Positions 23,406 through 34,552 of a stretch of DNA of 64,000 bases are shown in pieces (position 1 is the stretch's first letter; the number at the start of each line of letters is the position of its first letter). Under the pieces are notes generated by a model. It was not told the origin of the DNA, did not search any database, and saw only the letters and a program-made list of their open reading frames with translations. The position numbers and the translations under genes are program-made. Source of the stretch: Rutstroemia sp. NJR-2017a BVV2 (lineage: Eukaryota; Ascomycota; Leotiomycetes; Helotiales; Rutstroemiaceae); contig NJPS01000008.1 of the NCBI GenBank assembly GCA_002946415.1, forward strand, positions 372,001 through 436,000, written 5' to 3'.

Positions 23406-23801
23406 TAAAAGCAAGGCCGGCACAGCCGCGCCTAGGACTCACCACCAGACACTCTTTTACTTCCTATGAAGTCACGACAAAAGAACCAACGCCGTTCTTA
23501 GAAGCCTCTCGAAGTACTGCACAAGATCTCGATGGCAGCAGATCAGAGCGGCCAGTGAGTCTCAATGCCAAGACTAAAAGACACCTTCACCGGTGGCAGC
23601 ATGATACGAGGGGCTCACTGGCCGTCAACAAACTGTACTGTTGTTGAAGCACCACGACATGATGTCGACGAAAGGGTGAAGAATCCCATTTTTCCTTTAT
23701 TTTTTTGCGCACACACTCTAACTATTCCCTCTTCGACGCTTTCCCCTTTGCAACTCCTCCCCCCAAAAACACAAGCAGAAATTAGCAAGAGCATCAGCTA
23801 A

Positions 23802-24138
23802 CCCGGTGCAAAGGAGAGCGAAGAAGGCTCAGTCGATTTACTCGACCTCGGGGACAGCATCGATTCCGTAACCTTCGAACAAATCCTCGAGATGGACGAT
23901 GACGAAGACGGCGAGCGGGAATTCCAAGACGAGCGGGAACTCCTGAACTAGTTCATTCATTCTTTTAAAATTGCATTCCTACTCCGATACCCACCATTTT
24001 CCCCTCGGTTTACCCGACCTCGGAGACAGCATCGATTCCGTAACCTTCGAACAAATCCTCGAGATGAACGATGACGAAGACGAGCGGGAATCCCTGGACT
24101 ACTTCATTCACTCTCTTAAGATTACCCCTCTACACTGA
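23802..24138 (+). pseudogene. Two tandem fragments resembling the Ypd1 HPt N-terminus
   Basis: Two copies of a stretch of about 170 bases, 23833-24001 and 24003-24163, each code for DLGDSIDSVTFEQILEM followed by acidic residues. This resembles the conserved start of fungal Ypd1-type histidine-phosphotransfer proteins (typically IDTxTFEQILEMDDDE). Copy 1 ends at TAG 23949-23951 and copy 2 at TGA 24136-24138, so neither reaches the helix bundle with the phosphorylated histidine. An in-frame TAA (23799-23801) precedes copy 1. I therefore read them as duplicated gene fragments. The flanks (GATACCCACYATTTTCCC) are duplicated too. The family identification is from memory of the motif. Confidence 0.6.
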
Positions 24139-24306
24139 TACCCACTATTTTCCCGCCGAGATTTTCAGTAGTAAGTTCCCCCTTGACCTTAAACGCAGAC
24201 TACTTGCATCCTTCCTTCGTTGTGTCTGCAGCATTCTTCAATCTCTTAGTGACCTCCTTAAAGAGTGACTCACAAATTCAAAAGGACCATCAGAATTTAC
24301 AGCAAA

Positions 24307-24986
24307 ATGTCTTCGATGAACGTCCCACCCACCAGATTGCTCGCAGCTGCTGTTGCTGAGAATCATGCCGTTCCTCACGATGTAAGTATCAAGATTCTAC
24401 CTCACAACTACTTGATTTTGCTCTGTTGTGCTGCAATACTGTGTTGCAAAAAGACTGCGCTATTTACCTCTACGCATGCTAATACTATACCTCCTAGAAT
24501 GATGATGATGACTACCTTGATGCTGAACTTGTTGCAACTCTAAGATCGGCTGCAGCCACGCGTAGAAGATCTAGATGGAAACGTGTCGGTCCCAGAGCAT
24601 CACTTGCGAGGGCTACGGCCTCCAATCACGTTGAGCGTGCTGTTGTGGAGAACACTGTCGTCGATGAAGACGCCGTTAATGATGCTGATGTCGACGACGA
24701 CGACGACAATGACGTCGACCAAGACGCCAACAACGAAAATCCTGATGGAGCCGCCGCGGAGGTGGAAGAGAAATCAGCAGCTACTCGCGAAGATTCTTCA
24801 CGCCCTGTATCTCCCACTTCCAGCCATTCCTCGGGTTCTTCAACGCCCAGTTTGATTCCCGACAACTCTTCCGACGACGACGACGACGCCCGCTCTGACG
24901 GCTCAGCCTCTTCGGCTGTTAGTTTTAACAGGGTCATGGCAGCTTCAAGATTAAGGGACAGGCGCAGAGTTGCTGGCTACCTTTGA
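24307..24986 (+). CDS. Acidic hypothetical protein (187 aa)
   Basis: Two exons, 24307-24381 and 24498-24986, joined in phase 0 over a 116-base intron (GTAAGT donor, CTCCTAG acceptor). The short first exon encodes MSSMNVPPTRLLAAAVAENH; the second starts NDDDDYLDAELVATLRSAA, followed by a basic patch (TRRSRWKRVGPR), a long run rich in Asp, Asn and Glu, a Ser/Pro/Thr-rich part, another Asp run, and a basic end (SRLRDRRRVAGYL). It looks intrinsically disordered. I do not recognise a family. The clean splice and continuous frame support a real gene. Confidence 0.55.
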
Positions 24987-26237
24987 GATGTACATGATTT
25001 TGAGAGTTCTGGGAACTTTTGTTCTGTGGAGGAGATTTGGCAATACTGGGGGCGTGCTGATTTTCTTCGTTTATTCTGGAGATCTTCTGGTGCTATAGAG
25101 ATGGAATGGCTGAATTAATGAAAGCTCTTTGACCGCTTGGCTCCTATTTACAAAAGTCTTCTCCTCGTAATATTTGGTGACACAGTGATTAATTGATTGA
25201 TCGTGACATGAAGAACGTAACATCCAAGACCTAAAACTAAATCCCAGCCCTTGCCCCTACCGTAGATAAGAAGACCATCAGATTCAACTCGACAGTCCCA
25301 ATTACTCCATTACCTGTCGGGTGTCCATCGCTCTACCTCCCCATTCTTTTCCAGTAGCTTAGCAAATGGCTAAAAAAAAACGCCTTCTCCCTCTTCCACC
25401 AGAAGAAGAAAAACAACCACTCCGTAGCCGTCGCTCCACGGTCTAAACTCTACCTAATCAGATAACCAAACTGTGCTTTAATCAGCGAGCTATTCTCTTG
25501 ACAGATAAGATCAAGGTATGCGCAATGGTTGTGCTGGGAGCATGGTCGTCGAAATAACAACGGGGAAATACCCCGCTAGCGATCTTGAAGTCGGAGATCG
25601 CTTCAATATTTCTACTCCTCTCGGTGTCCCACTTCTCTTGGGTGTTGTGCTTGACTTCAATATTCTAGCGCGTTTCAATGGTTGACTTTACCTTAATGTT
25701 CTACTTGGTTTTAATGCCCTGGTTGGTTTTGATGTCCTGCTTTGTTTTACTGTCGTGGCTGGCTTTGATGTCCTGCTTGGTTTCAACATCCACTTAGATT
25801 TCGATCTCCGACTTGATTGTAAAGTCTGAATTCATGGTAATGCCTTATTTAGATTTGGGTGTTCAACTTGATCCCAATGTCCTATTTGATCTCAATGTTG
25901 TACCTCATCTCAATGCTCTACCTCATTTGAATGTCCAACTCTATTTCAGTATCTTCACTTCGTGCGCATCTATTCATGCACGCATCTATCATGTATAGCC
26001 TCTTAAAGAAAGAGACCGCACGCGCAAACGCACCATGGATTAGGCTATTGATGGACGAGAAACCTCGCAGAAACACGGGCATGCAATGCAGATCGATGAG
26101 CTTGGCAGACTTCTCCATTCGAGAAAACCATTACTGAAAATTCAAGCATCATTTCAAGGAACTATAATTAATGACCGTAAAAGACTTGTATTCCCATGCT
26201 CCCAAGTATGTAACCCAATGTTTCTAGCTATGTAACT
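24987..26237. other. Intergenic with a low-complexity minisatellite
   Basis: No supported gene. The only structure is the 18-bp-period degenerate repeat between about 25640 and 25960 (listed). Confidence 0.5.
25640..25960. repeat. Degenerate minisatellite, period about 18 bp
   Basis: Words such as CTTGGTTTTGATGTCCTG, TTTGATCTCAATGTTGTA and CATCTCAATGCTCTAC repeat about every 18 bases, well preserved near 25870-25930. Because 18 is a multiple of three, one plus-strand frame gives repeats like FDLNVVPHLNALPHLNV. No start, domain or context supports a real protein. Confidence 0.7.
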
Positions 26238-26891
26238 TCAACCCATTAAGTCCTCCCATGCTACCCCCCTCGCCTCAGTCTCGTCACTCCTCCCTTTCAC
26301 AGGCTCGTCACTTCTCCCTTTCACAGGCTCGTCACTTCTCCAAATGTAATGGTATCCTCTCTTTAATTTCGAAACGCTCGCCCGAATGAGAATCTTTTCC
26401 GAAAGCAATGCTTTGTCTGCGGAAAGGAAAATTATTAGCCATGTCTCTATTTGGGGAGGTAAGTTAAGGACGGGAGCGGTAGACTTACAAAACTGGGTTG
26501 ATTTCAAAACGCCCGCCCGAATGAGAATCCTTTGTGAAAGCAATGCTTTGTCTGCAGAAACGTAACTGATTAGCCACGTATCAAGTTGGGGAGGTAAGTT
26601 AAAGATGAGAGCGATGGACTTACAAAACTGGTGTGCAGAAAGCAACTCGAGCTGCGCCTTGGTTTCGACTACGATGCAACTGGAACTCCAATACCGACAC
26701 TGGCAGCTTGTCTCGCAGAGGGATGGTATTGCAGCATCATGATGGCGCATTGGCGGTATTGCAGAATCTTGAATTTTTGAGGAGATGAAACTTGGATCAA
26801 GATGCTGCAATACCATCACCTCTACTTGGACGGGAAGCCGCAGCAGACGCTGGTTTGGTATCGTGCGAGAGGTAGAGAGACCGTTGAACAC
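26238..26891 (-). CDS. Putative gene with a tandemly duplicated exon
   Basis: The frame is open without splicing (217 codons), yet it contains two good introns: GTAAGT donors near 26623 and 26489, GCTAAT branch points and TTTCTGCAG / TTTCCGCAG acceptors. Splicing gives a repeat of YKALLSxxILIRAxV encoded by two near-identical exons of about 63 bases. The N-terminal part LPVQVEVMVLQHLDPSFI is reminiscent of the first helix of an F-box. Near the stop a 24-base triplet repeat encodes RSDEPVKG copies. The true start is uncertain, since the ATG at 26891 may not be it. I do not recognise the product. The duplicated exon plus intron is described as a repeat. Confidence 0.38.
   Translation of the reverse strand: MFNGLSTSRTIPNQRLLRLPVQVEVMVLQHLDPSFISSKIQDSAIPPMRHHDAAIPSLCETSCQCRYWSSSCIVVETKAQLELLSAHQFCKSIALIFNLPPQLDTWLISYVSADKALLSQRILIRAGVLKSTQFCKSTAPVLNLPPQIETWLIIFLSADKALLSEKILIRASVSKLKRGYHYIWRSDEPVKGRSDEPVKGRSDETEARGVAWEDLMG
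26366..26637 (-). repeat. Tandem duplication of one exon plus one intron
   Basis: Two copies of about 135 bases, the first starting near 26366 and the second near 26502, differ at roughly one base in ten. Each holds a complete short exon and the intron before it on the minus strand, with splice sites and branch point preserved in both. Confidence 0.85.
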
Positions 26892-26897
26892 CTCCTG

Positions 26898-26956
26898 GAT
26901 TGATCGTTGGGAGAGATGGGAGTCCCTCCTATTCCTCGAACTCCCTTCCTTCCGTG
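26898..26956 (-). repeat. Dispersed repeat copy B (pair with 17986-18044)
   Basis: Reverse complement matches 17986-18044 over about 59 bases with few differences. It includes one GTTCGAGGAATAGG word, which is amplified at 18091-18153. The two copies are about 8.9 kb apart in opposite orientation. Confidence 0.75.
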
Positions 26957-27005
26957 ATGTATGTATAAGTCGATGTGGCTGTTCGAGTTATGGGGGAGTT
27001 GATGC

Positions 27006-27557
27006 TCAGTTGTGAGATTTGACCAGGCGACATGGAATTGAGCTGTGGGACAGTGTGAGATAGATGATATTTGATGCGGTGGAACTTAGCCATGGCTTAC
27101 TGAAAGTGAGGATTGACCTCTTTTGAGCGGGATTGACCATGTGTGCATACTCGCGGCACCAACTTTCGATAATCGTAAAAATGCGAGTGAATTCCGCTCT
27201 GTAATCTGCACCCAAGGGACGGAGACGATAGAAGGGGGAGGTGATGTGAGGTGGTGGAGAAGATGGTGATGGAAGGGGGCTTTTCAGTTGTGTGGACGGC
27301 CTTCGTGCTGCTGAAGGTTCGGATGTAGATCCGGACTTCGCCCCCTGAGTCGCCACCTCCTCCACCGCCACTGCACTCTCCCCCGATCGTCTCCTCCCCG
27401 AACTGGGCTCGTGCCAGTGTCTGATCAGACACTGGCATATTTGACTCGGAGTCGATTTTTATTTGACCACCGTCAAAAATCTAAGGACGATCAGTAAAAA
27501 AATTGTAAGTAGAAAGGTTTTGTGAAGACTTACTGAATCTCGTCCGTCACTCTTCAT
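27006..27557 (-). pseudogene. Disrupted gene of unknown function, one-base frameshift
   Basis: Exon 1 (27534-27557, MKSDGRDS) joins in phase 0 to an exon starting at 27480 (IFDGGQIKIDSESN ...) through a 53-base intron with GTAAGT and CCTTAG. The frame goes through a glycine run and then reaches a run of five G (27341-27345 on the plus strand as C). Past it, the protein-like sequence continues in the next frame (SPFYRLRPLGADYRAEF, then FTIIESWCREYAHMVN). Removing one base of the run would restore one frame, so it is a decayed gene or a sequencing error. A donor near the end (GTAAGCC) suggests a further exon. I cannot name the family. Confidence 0.38.
27412..27437. repeat. Perfect 26-bp palindrome
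   Basis: Bases 27412-27437 equal their own reverse complement, centred on TGATCA with TGCCAGTGTC arms. The palindrome lies inside the exon described above, where it encodes PVSDQTLA on the minus strand. Confidence 0.95.
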
Positions 27558-29019
27558 GATCTGAAGAACTCTTGTAAGTGAGGGGAAGATGGATGCTTTT
27601 ATAGATTGAAGGAGGAAATCAAGGGAACGAGAAGATTCCATTCCCTCCAACAATGTCAACTTGTGCTCAAAGTAGCAACCCTACCTGGCTAACTTGATTG
27701 GGAATTCGAGGTGCGAGAACAAAAATATCATTCACTAAATGGCTTCCTATGTGGTATAACTGTTGGGAATGATTCGCAGAGGGTTCTTCTTTCTTGGGAC
27801 CTCGCGGGCCTATTGCGGAGGAAGACGGTCAGATGGTCTAAACAGGTGCTCCCAACATTGAGATGACGAGACAATGGCGCAATGTGTTTGTAGATATTGT
27901 TGAGCATGTGATAGAAGACATGCCAGCGTGGACGGCGTGGTTCAATCACACAATTCATCCGATCCGAAAGCGCCAGGATGTTGGGAGAAAAAGTGGGCAC
28001 AGCAAAGGAACTTGCCAACTCGAAGAGTTGTTTAGATTCTATATTTGGAGGAGATAAGACTCATTGAAGGCTGATTGGCATTTCCAGAGTCTTATTGGTC
28101 AAGGTTGTCATGATCCAGCGCCGATGCGTTGCTTATCTTTCCTGAAAAGCTGATCATGGGTTCAAGTTACAGAGAATACGAATCTAAAAGAAGCAAACAC
28201 TCTACTCGGTGAGTTTCTCTCTACATGATCCCTGCCACGTTGTCCTGTTGCCGCAGCCAATCTCCAAGGTTTGCTTATCTGATCACGCAGATGTGGTAGA
28301 TCTATGTTTAGGATCTATTTTGATGGAGACAGTTCCATGTAATTGTTTTAGTTCTGCTGGCATAACATTCAGACAGCCTGACAGGTGATGCTGATCATTA
28401 AAAATAAACAAGCGCAACTAGATAGTGAAGAGTGGAGTATCAAGAGAATATGCCCCCAGATTTAGCATTGCCATTCACCAAATCTTGAAGCTTCAATAGG
28501 TCTGTCTGATGACCCAAAAGCCAGTTTCAGGACATACTACCCACTTGGTGTTTTGACCAGAGCCAGGAGTTGAATCAAATACTGTAAGTGACGTATCAGC
28601 TAGTATTTCATACGCGGAGCTGGCTGCAGGCTCGTCCGTTGGAGAAGCGTTTGTCGTATATAAGTTTGTGCAGAGAAATGGTGATAATTCCGGGGTATTA
28701 CCCTGGACCGGGACACTGCATGGAGTTTCAAAAAGAAAGTCGTGAGCCCGTGCAAGCCGTTGGTCACACAGAACAAACGCGGATGTGGGGCGTGAGCCAT
28801 GCCGGCAGACGGAGCGTAGGATATCTCAAATATGATAGAAATTATGTGACCAGCCTAGCAGCAACAGGGACAATAAGGACAACGGGGATTCCCACTTCTC
28901 TCTGGCACAAGTATATTAAAGTCCCTTAAATGCATACATTACTTTCTGTTATCATCGGCTCCGCGCCTGTATTGCTTCAGATAACACCTTGACGGAACCA
29001 CAACTCAAATAATCTAAGC
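27558..29019. other. Intergenic, nothing recognised
   Basis: A few short open frames (longest 113 codons at 28588-28929) without motif or codon bias. No repeat stands out. Confidence 0.5.
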
Positions 29020-29883
29020 TAGATCAACTGCAGTGGAAGGATCCGCAGCACTATTGCCAAGACCACAACCTTTCAACAGCCATGACGATCAGAACCCATT
29101 CGTAGGTTCCTTAGCCAGCTTCAAGTTAATGCACTTTAACCCAAGAATAGGTCGTCCGCCCTATCGTACATTCGAGTAGTGGTGGGGTTCGCAGAAACGG
29201 AATTCATCTTCCCCGAACGACTTCTTATCGAAAAGTCACTGTGGTTTCGCAACGAGATCTTCAAACACAACGCCGCAAACATCACCATCGGAAGAGCCGT
29301 TGTCAAGTTCCATCAATCTCGAGTGAAAACGATCTGCCGCCGCAACGACGACCTCCATGCATTCAACCAACTCTATCACTGGATGCACGGGCAGGGGGGC
29401 AGACTACCTACAAGAGATACAAAAGTCCACGAAGATGATATTGAGGTCTCCGAATGGTTAGTCCTCTATTCGCTGACTATGGAGCTGGGCGTCGCAGATC
29501 TAGCCCTCGAAGCGGAAACGAGATATGCGCATGCTAGCCAGCAGTGGAAGTCAAGTTCGTTGTCGGCAGATATCCAATTCATCTACAGCAATTCCAAAAC
29601 TACCACAGCTCTGCGAAAGCTAGTGACCAACAGAGTCTGCCAGAGGATGCTTCGCTTCAACGATTCTGGAAATCTGCTGAACCTTGCAGCCCTCTTTCTG
29701 GAACACGAAAGCTTTACCATTGATGTGCTGACTGGCATTCGCGAATGCTTGAAACAGGATTATACCAACAAGACTTCTGGCCATGATGATGGAGGATGCG
29801 CCTTCAATGCAGTTCGCTTGCGTGGTAGAACTGTCGCAGACAACACTTGTGAGTTGGCGGCCTTGCTCTGGGAATTTAGCTGA
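29020..29883 (+). pseudogene. BTB/POZ-domain gene with a one-base frameshift
   Basis: An open stretch from about 29020 reads LPRPQPFNSHDDQNPF ... FNPRIGRPPYRTFE and then meets TAG at 29176-29178. One frame over, the sequence continues at once with VVVGFAETEFIFPERLLIEKS and stays open to a TGA at 29881-29883. The joined sense (PPYRTFE / VVVG...EFxFP..LLxEKSxWF) is the usual first strand and helix of a fungal BTB domain, so one base seems lost near 29174. The rest (about 230 residues) matches the typical BTB layout with a Leu-rich helical tail. No ATG precedes the second part closely (GTG at 29179). Alternatives are an odd splice or a sequencing error. Confidence 0.55.
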
Positions 29884-31760
29884 CATACTGCAGACTAATC
29901 TCAACAATCGAACGAACTCATCGACCAAACAAATACAATTTAAATCGTACAGGAGACATCACATGGAAGGGGATCAAGAATCTGCCTAGGTCGAAGCCGA
30001 ATCTCACGAAAGTCGCATCTCGAACACCACTCGACGCAAACCCCTATACGAGCTTCTAATATAAGGCTACTCATGGTCTCTCCTCATCGTGGCGAAGAAA
30101 AAGTAATATATGTTAATACTGGGAATATAACCTTGGAGTAGGAAAGCGCAGGAGTCAAAATAGTGGAGACGGTTTAATGCACACACATACTCGTCTTGTC
30201 AAATACTCTAGAAAGAGCCATGCCAATCTATACCCTTTATACTTTATCCCGCATAGCAACTGCATTGTGCAGAAAGGTTAAAGCTAACTCCTATCTCCAC
30301 CACACAAATCTGCCGCTGTCGGTCTGTTACTAAGCCGGCAATCAAGAACGAGGGAGACTCCAAATAGGAGAGATAATCTGCTGTCCGTAACCAATGCAAC
30401 CCGTCTGCCGCATTTTCACTCTCTTATAATGGAAACCTCCTCTGCTTAAACTTTTCTCTCACTTAGGTTCATGTTTTCAACCTAGCGACATCACACTTCT
30501 AGTGCGACTATTCGCACAGCTCTCTCACTCTATTCGTTCATTCTGGAGACCTGGTGCGGCGCGCACAGCAGACATCCGTTGCTCACATCGTTATGTTGAC
30601 TTCTGCGGAAGGCAAAAGATTTCCAGAACCAAGCTGGAGCAAGCACAACATCGAGCTCAAACCTCAATATACTTCTAAAAGCCAAGTCCTCATTTATGCA
30701 CCTCCCCAAGCATAGGCCTAGTCATCTAGTCTGATCTACATCAAGTGTAACTTGTGCTAACTACTATGCCTTCCCTATCTAGAATCCAGATACCCCTTTC
30801 CATATCAACACTTTCAACGTCCCTTCCTCGATATCCATCCATTTCCCAACCCTCAACGCTCAAATTGTTCTACTCGCTCTATAAACATGCGAGTCACTCC
30901 ATCTATTAATCTCAAAGACATCATGCACATTCACAAGAGAGTAGGCTGGCTACCGAGAGCCGTGCAAGCAAAACCTGACTGTAGCACAAGCTTGAACTCG
31001 CGGAACACTAGGGATACACTGCGGATGTGTACCTGCGTCGAGAACGCCGTGGGCAGTATGTCAGCTTGAATGAGGCCGCAGTTGGCGAACTAGCATCTCA
31101 CTGACACACATTTCGTCTGGATGAAAGTTCGATCGCTGCTGACTCTAGCATAGATATTACCGTCGTGAATACCGCAGATCTCGAGCTTATCGCGCATGCC
31201 GTCTGTGCCGAATCCCAAAGCCACGACTTAATTTACGCTCGCTCCTTCACTATGCGCCGCCCACGTTAGACAAAGAAACCACATCCGAGCTGGCCGCGGC
31301 GAATAATTAATACTTAATCAATTGCGCGAAACATTCAAATCTACAGCATAAGATAGATGGAGTCCGATGGTCGTACGTGGGAGTTCGTTGACCTCCTCCT
31401 CACGCCGTCGTTGTTGTGATACATTAGCGAGGAGGCTGAGAGTTTGTGTTTTTGGGAGGAGCTTTTCGAGAAGAAGAGATTATGAAGAAAACCAATCATC
31501 CTATTGCCCGACGCAAGGATTTCTCGATAACATGGATATCACAATTCTTGCTACTGAGGCTATCGATCGCTTTTCTCACAAAATATACGCTTGTTTCTAA
31601 GAAAAGATACGATGAGCTCTTGGTTATGTCTATCTCTCTAGTCATAGAATATAAAGTCCATATCACTTTGACCCAAAAATCAGAGCCCTCATTTCCTTCC
31701 GCACAGGTCTCAGCTTCACCAACCTCTTCTCCCCCTCCCCACCTCAATCCTCCCTCTGCC
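29884..31760. other. Intergenic, nothing supported
   Basis: Short frames only. A 60-codon frame at 30887 and longer frames at 31367-32024 have no motif; the latter overlap the candidate on the other strand. Confidence 0.5.
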
Positions 31761-32263
31761 TCAATCCTCACCGTCCGCGCAAATCCTCACCACCCGCGCA
31801 AACTCTCCCCCATCTATAAACGCCAACAACAAATGGAACACAGCAAACTTCATACCCAAGTCCAGAAAAGCAAAGCGCACATTCAAATCCCCAGTAACTC
31901 CACCTTGTGCTTCCATCTCCCTAAAAAAAGGGGGCGGGGTTCGGTTGCGGGTAAACTTCGGCATGAGGTTCCACAACTCGACCGTCGGCGGGGTAGGAGG
32001 GGGGGTGAGATGAAGAATAGCTAGCAATGTAAGTATTATCAGCATATGTGTTGCATTAAATAAAAGTTCCTTGCGGTTTCACAAAGGGGAATCGTGAAGT
32101 AGCATGTTATAGTTCAGCTATCCATGAAAGTACATAGATAACCTGGTTTCCGGACCCCGGCGACGAGAGCGTTCGGAAACGCGAGAGCAACCGCCAATGT
32201 CGTACCAAACGCAGTTAAAACTGAACACGAATATTTGAAAACAGAACTGTCTGCGCTTGTCAT
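31761..32263 (-). CDS. Possible small membrane protein (126 aa)
   Basis: Two exons can be joined in frame: 32143-32263 and 31761-32020, with an intron of 122 bases (donor GTTATC, acceptor TTGCTAG). Exon 1 encodes MTSADSSVFKYSCSVLTAFG and a hydrophobic segment suitable as a membrane anchor. The second exon also reads sensibly in another frame (ending with TTTTTTTAG), so the model is uncertain. I do not recognise a family. Confidence 0.25.
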
Positions 32264-33331
32264 TTTCTTTGCTATGGAACTCAACACCACCAGCCGAAGA
32301 GCAACCAATTCCCAACAACACTCCCCCTCATTATCAGGCAGGGGAATCTAGTCCTATCCGCACAGAATCCGTATCCCGGGTCTGCTCCTCTAGAGAAGGA
32401 TCCGGCATACCAAACTCGAAGCACCTTAACCTCTCCACCTTGATAAATCCCAACCATATCCCTTCTCACGCACTTCATATTCTCCATGGCCGCCCGATTT
32501 TGTATCAAGAGCTAGAACCAACTAATGAGACGGGGTCGGTGATACCTAAAACGAGGCTAAGCTCGTCTTTCACCTACGGTACGGTCCCAGCTGGGCAATT
32601 TATCACTCAGCACCTGAAATTCGATAGTTCGACAAGCGACCAAGTCGGCATCTTCATAACTGTCCGATTCGACTCGTTGTCGCCGGCATTAAACGGGGTT
32701 GGTGAATCTAATTGACTTGTTCCCGCTAAGTGCATGCTATTTGCTATACAAAGACCAGCATGCGCGCAGATTTGGATCATTATTTGGTGGTGATAGATAA
32801 TATCTTTATGCTGCGGTTCAAACGTCCAGAAAGTTTCAACATCTGGAAGAAATCCATGTCGCTGATTAGGTTCTGTCCACCGGAGGTCACCATATCCATT
32901 TGATTCGACAAGTTTTTGGAGTGATCTACATGAATATCTCCGAGGCGGCTGGTACTCTTATCTAGAATGGCGCTGGCTATGCTGATAATGATAGAAAAAA
33001 AGACAGCCAGTTAGAGCGATGAACCATTTCTTGCGTTACTTTCACCAATTATGAAGCTACTTTACTGTCTGAGAATGGATTGATACGGCGAAGCACATTG
33101 ACTGCATCGCTCTATCACGAGAGGCAAACAGTCTAATGGAGAAAACAAACTCACGTCTGAATTTCTAATCTCAGATCCTGCCGGACGTCTGTTGCCCTTT
33201 GACAGTGTCTCTGACAAAATTTATCATACAGCTAGCATGAAGCAAATGTTGGTATAAGTGAACGAAGAACGTTTCAAGCGAAGTGACAAGCAAATTTCTC
33301 ATAAAAGAGTACCTTTTCTCTATCACCCTAT
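32264..33331. other. Intergenic, nothing supported
   Basis: A frame at 32257-32715 is open for 152 codons but has no ATG at its head and no motif. The rest is plain intergenic sequence up to the 3' end of the BTB gene. Confidence 0.45.
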
Positions 33332-34552
33332 TCAATTCCTATTCGCACCTTGAGATTTGGCCAGGCCAGTCAAGTTTAAGGTGAAGAAAGCCTCGATCCC
33401 CTCCATTGTCTCCGTCTGGCCGAAAGAAAGAGGAATAGTGAGTTCCTCCGGAACGTCCATCTTATCCTCTGGATGCGAACAATCCAGCCATGGTTGAATG
33501 CAATTCTCATGGCCTCTGTGTGCCTGTCCGGCCTGGGAGTAGAGTGTTTGGTTGGTAAATAATTCTGCCAAACAGCTCGATGGTGACAAATGAATGGAAG
33601 ACTTACAGGGTGTTCATGGAAGTGGCAAGAACAAAGCTTGGACCTATTGAGAATACTGAAACCCTCATTTGGCTTCTTGTTATCCCAACCCTCTGTGGCA
33701 CGGCGACCAAAGAGGGAATAATTTCTAGACATCCATGTGAGCATTTGCTCGAGATACCCAGGCAGCATGATACAGTTCATCATGACCTCCTTGCGCAGCT
33801 TCGTGCAGCCACGATCGAGATGCATAACAGTGCTGGCAATGCAGAGCTCACGAAGTTTGCTGTTTGGCTTCGTAGCGTGGAACACTCGAGCGGCAAGACC
33901 GGGGCCGAAGACTGTACCGTAGGCTTGATATCCATCTTGGATAGCATCCGTAGCACGATTCATCAAGTCTGGGATTTCGAATCTCTCGCCCAGAGCAAAC
34001 AAGTCTACCAAATTTTCCAGATGTGAGTTGAAGTCCATCAACAGCTCAGCCTCGAGTCGAGCAACTTCAGCTTGGGAGGGCATAGCCTTGACGGTGAATC
34101 TTGTTCGAGGTTTTTCGACGGTACCTGAAATTCCCAGCATTAATCAGTAATTGAGTGATAAATTGGGAAGAGGATAAAGAACACATACCAGTGTAGACCC
34201 AATCGACAAACAGTTTGAAGACTTTGGGATCCTCCTCGTTGAGGAATATCAATCCTGCCTCACCTGCAGTTGAATCAAACATCTTCTTTGCCTCAAAGTA
34301 CGTGGTGCATTTCTTGAGTAGATTCTTGTGAACGGTAAAGACTTGTCGCTGAGATTCGTTAGGAGAGAGGGGCGTTGGGATGAATTCATGCAAACTTACG
34401 TTGTCACCGACGCCGACGTGAACACACATGGTTTCGGTACCAAGATTTCTGTGCAAGTAAGCAATCCAAGCGTCGGTTGGAGAGAAAAAAAGCACATTTC
34501 ATGAGATTACTTACTGGCGGAACTTGAGCTTTTTGAGACTGTGGCAAGACAT
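33332..34552 (-). CDS. BTB/POZ-domain protein (321 aa)
   Basis: Five exons: 34515-34552, 34400-34448, 34189-34348, 33607-34124 and 33332-33532; all four introns (50-75 bases) have GTAAGT or GTATGT donors, and the frame is kept throughout. The domain begins MCVHVGVGDNRQVFTVHKNLL, then has the typical TYFEAKKMFD, an FLNEEDPKVFKLFVDWVYTG block, and after a variable loop the LxxLVDLFALGERFEIPDLMN helix (about residues 120-150). That is the standard order of a fungal BTB fold. BTB proteins form dimers and often link substrates to cullin-3 ligases, but many ascomycete members have no known role. A C-terminal region with Cys and His (CSCHFHEHP ... HRGHENCIQPW) may bind metal. It is the intact relative of the frameshifted BTB gene at 29.0-29.9 kb. 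Confidence 0.88.
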
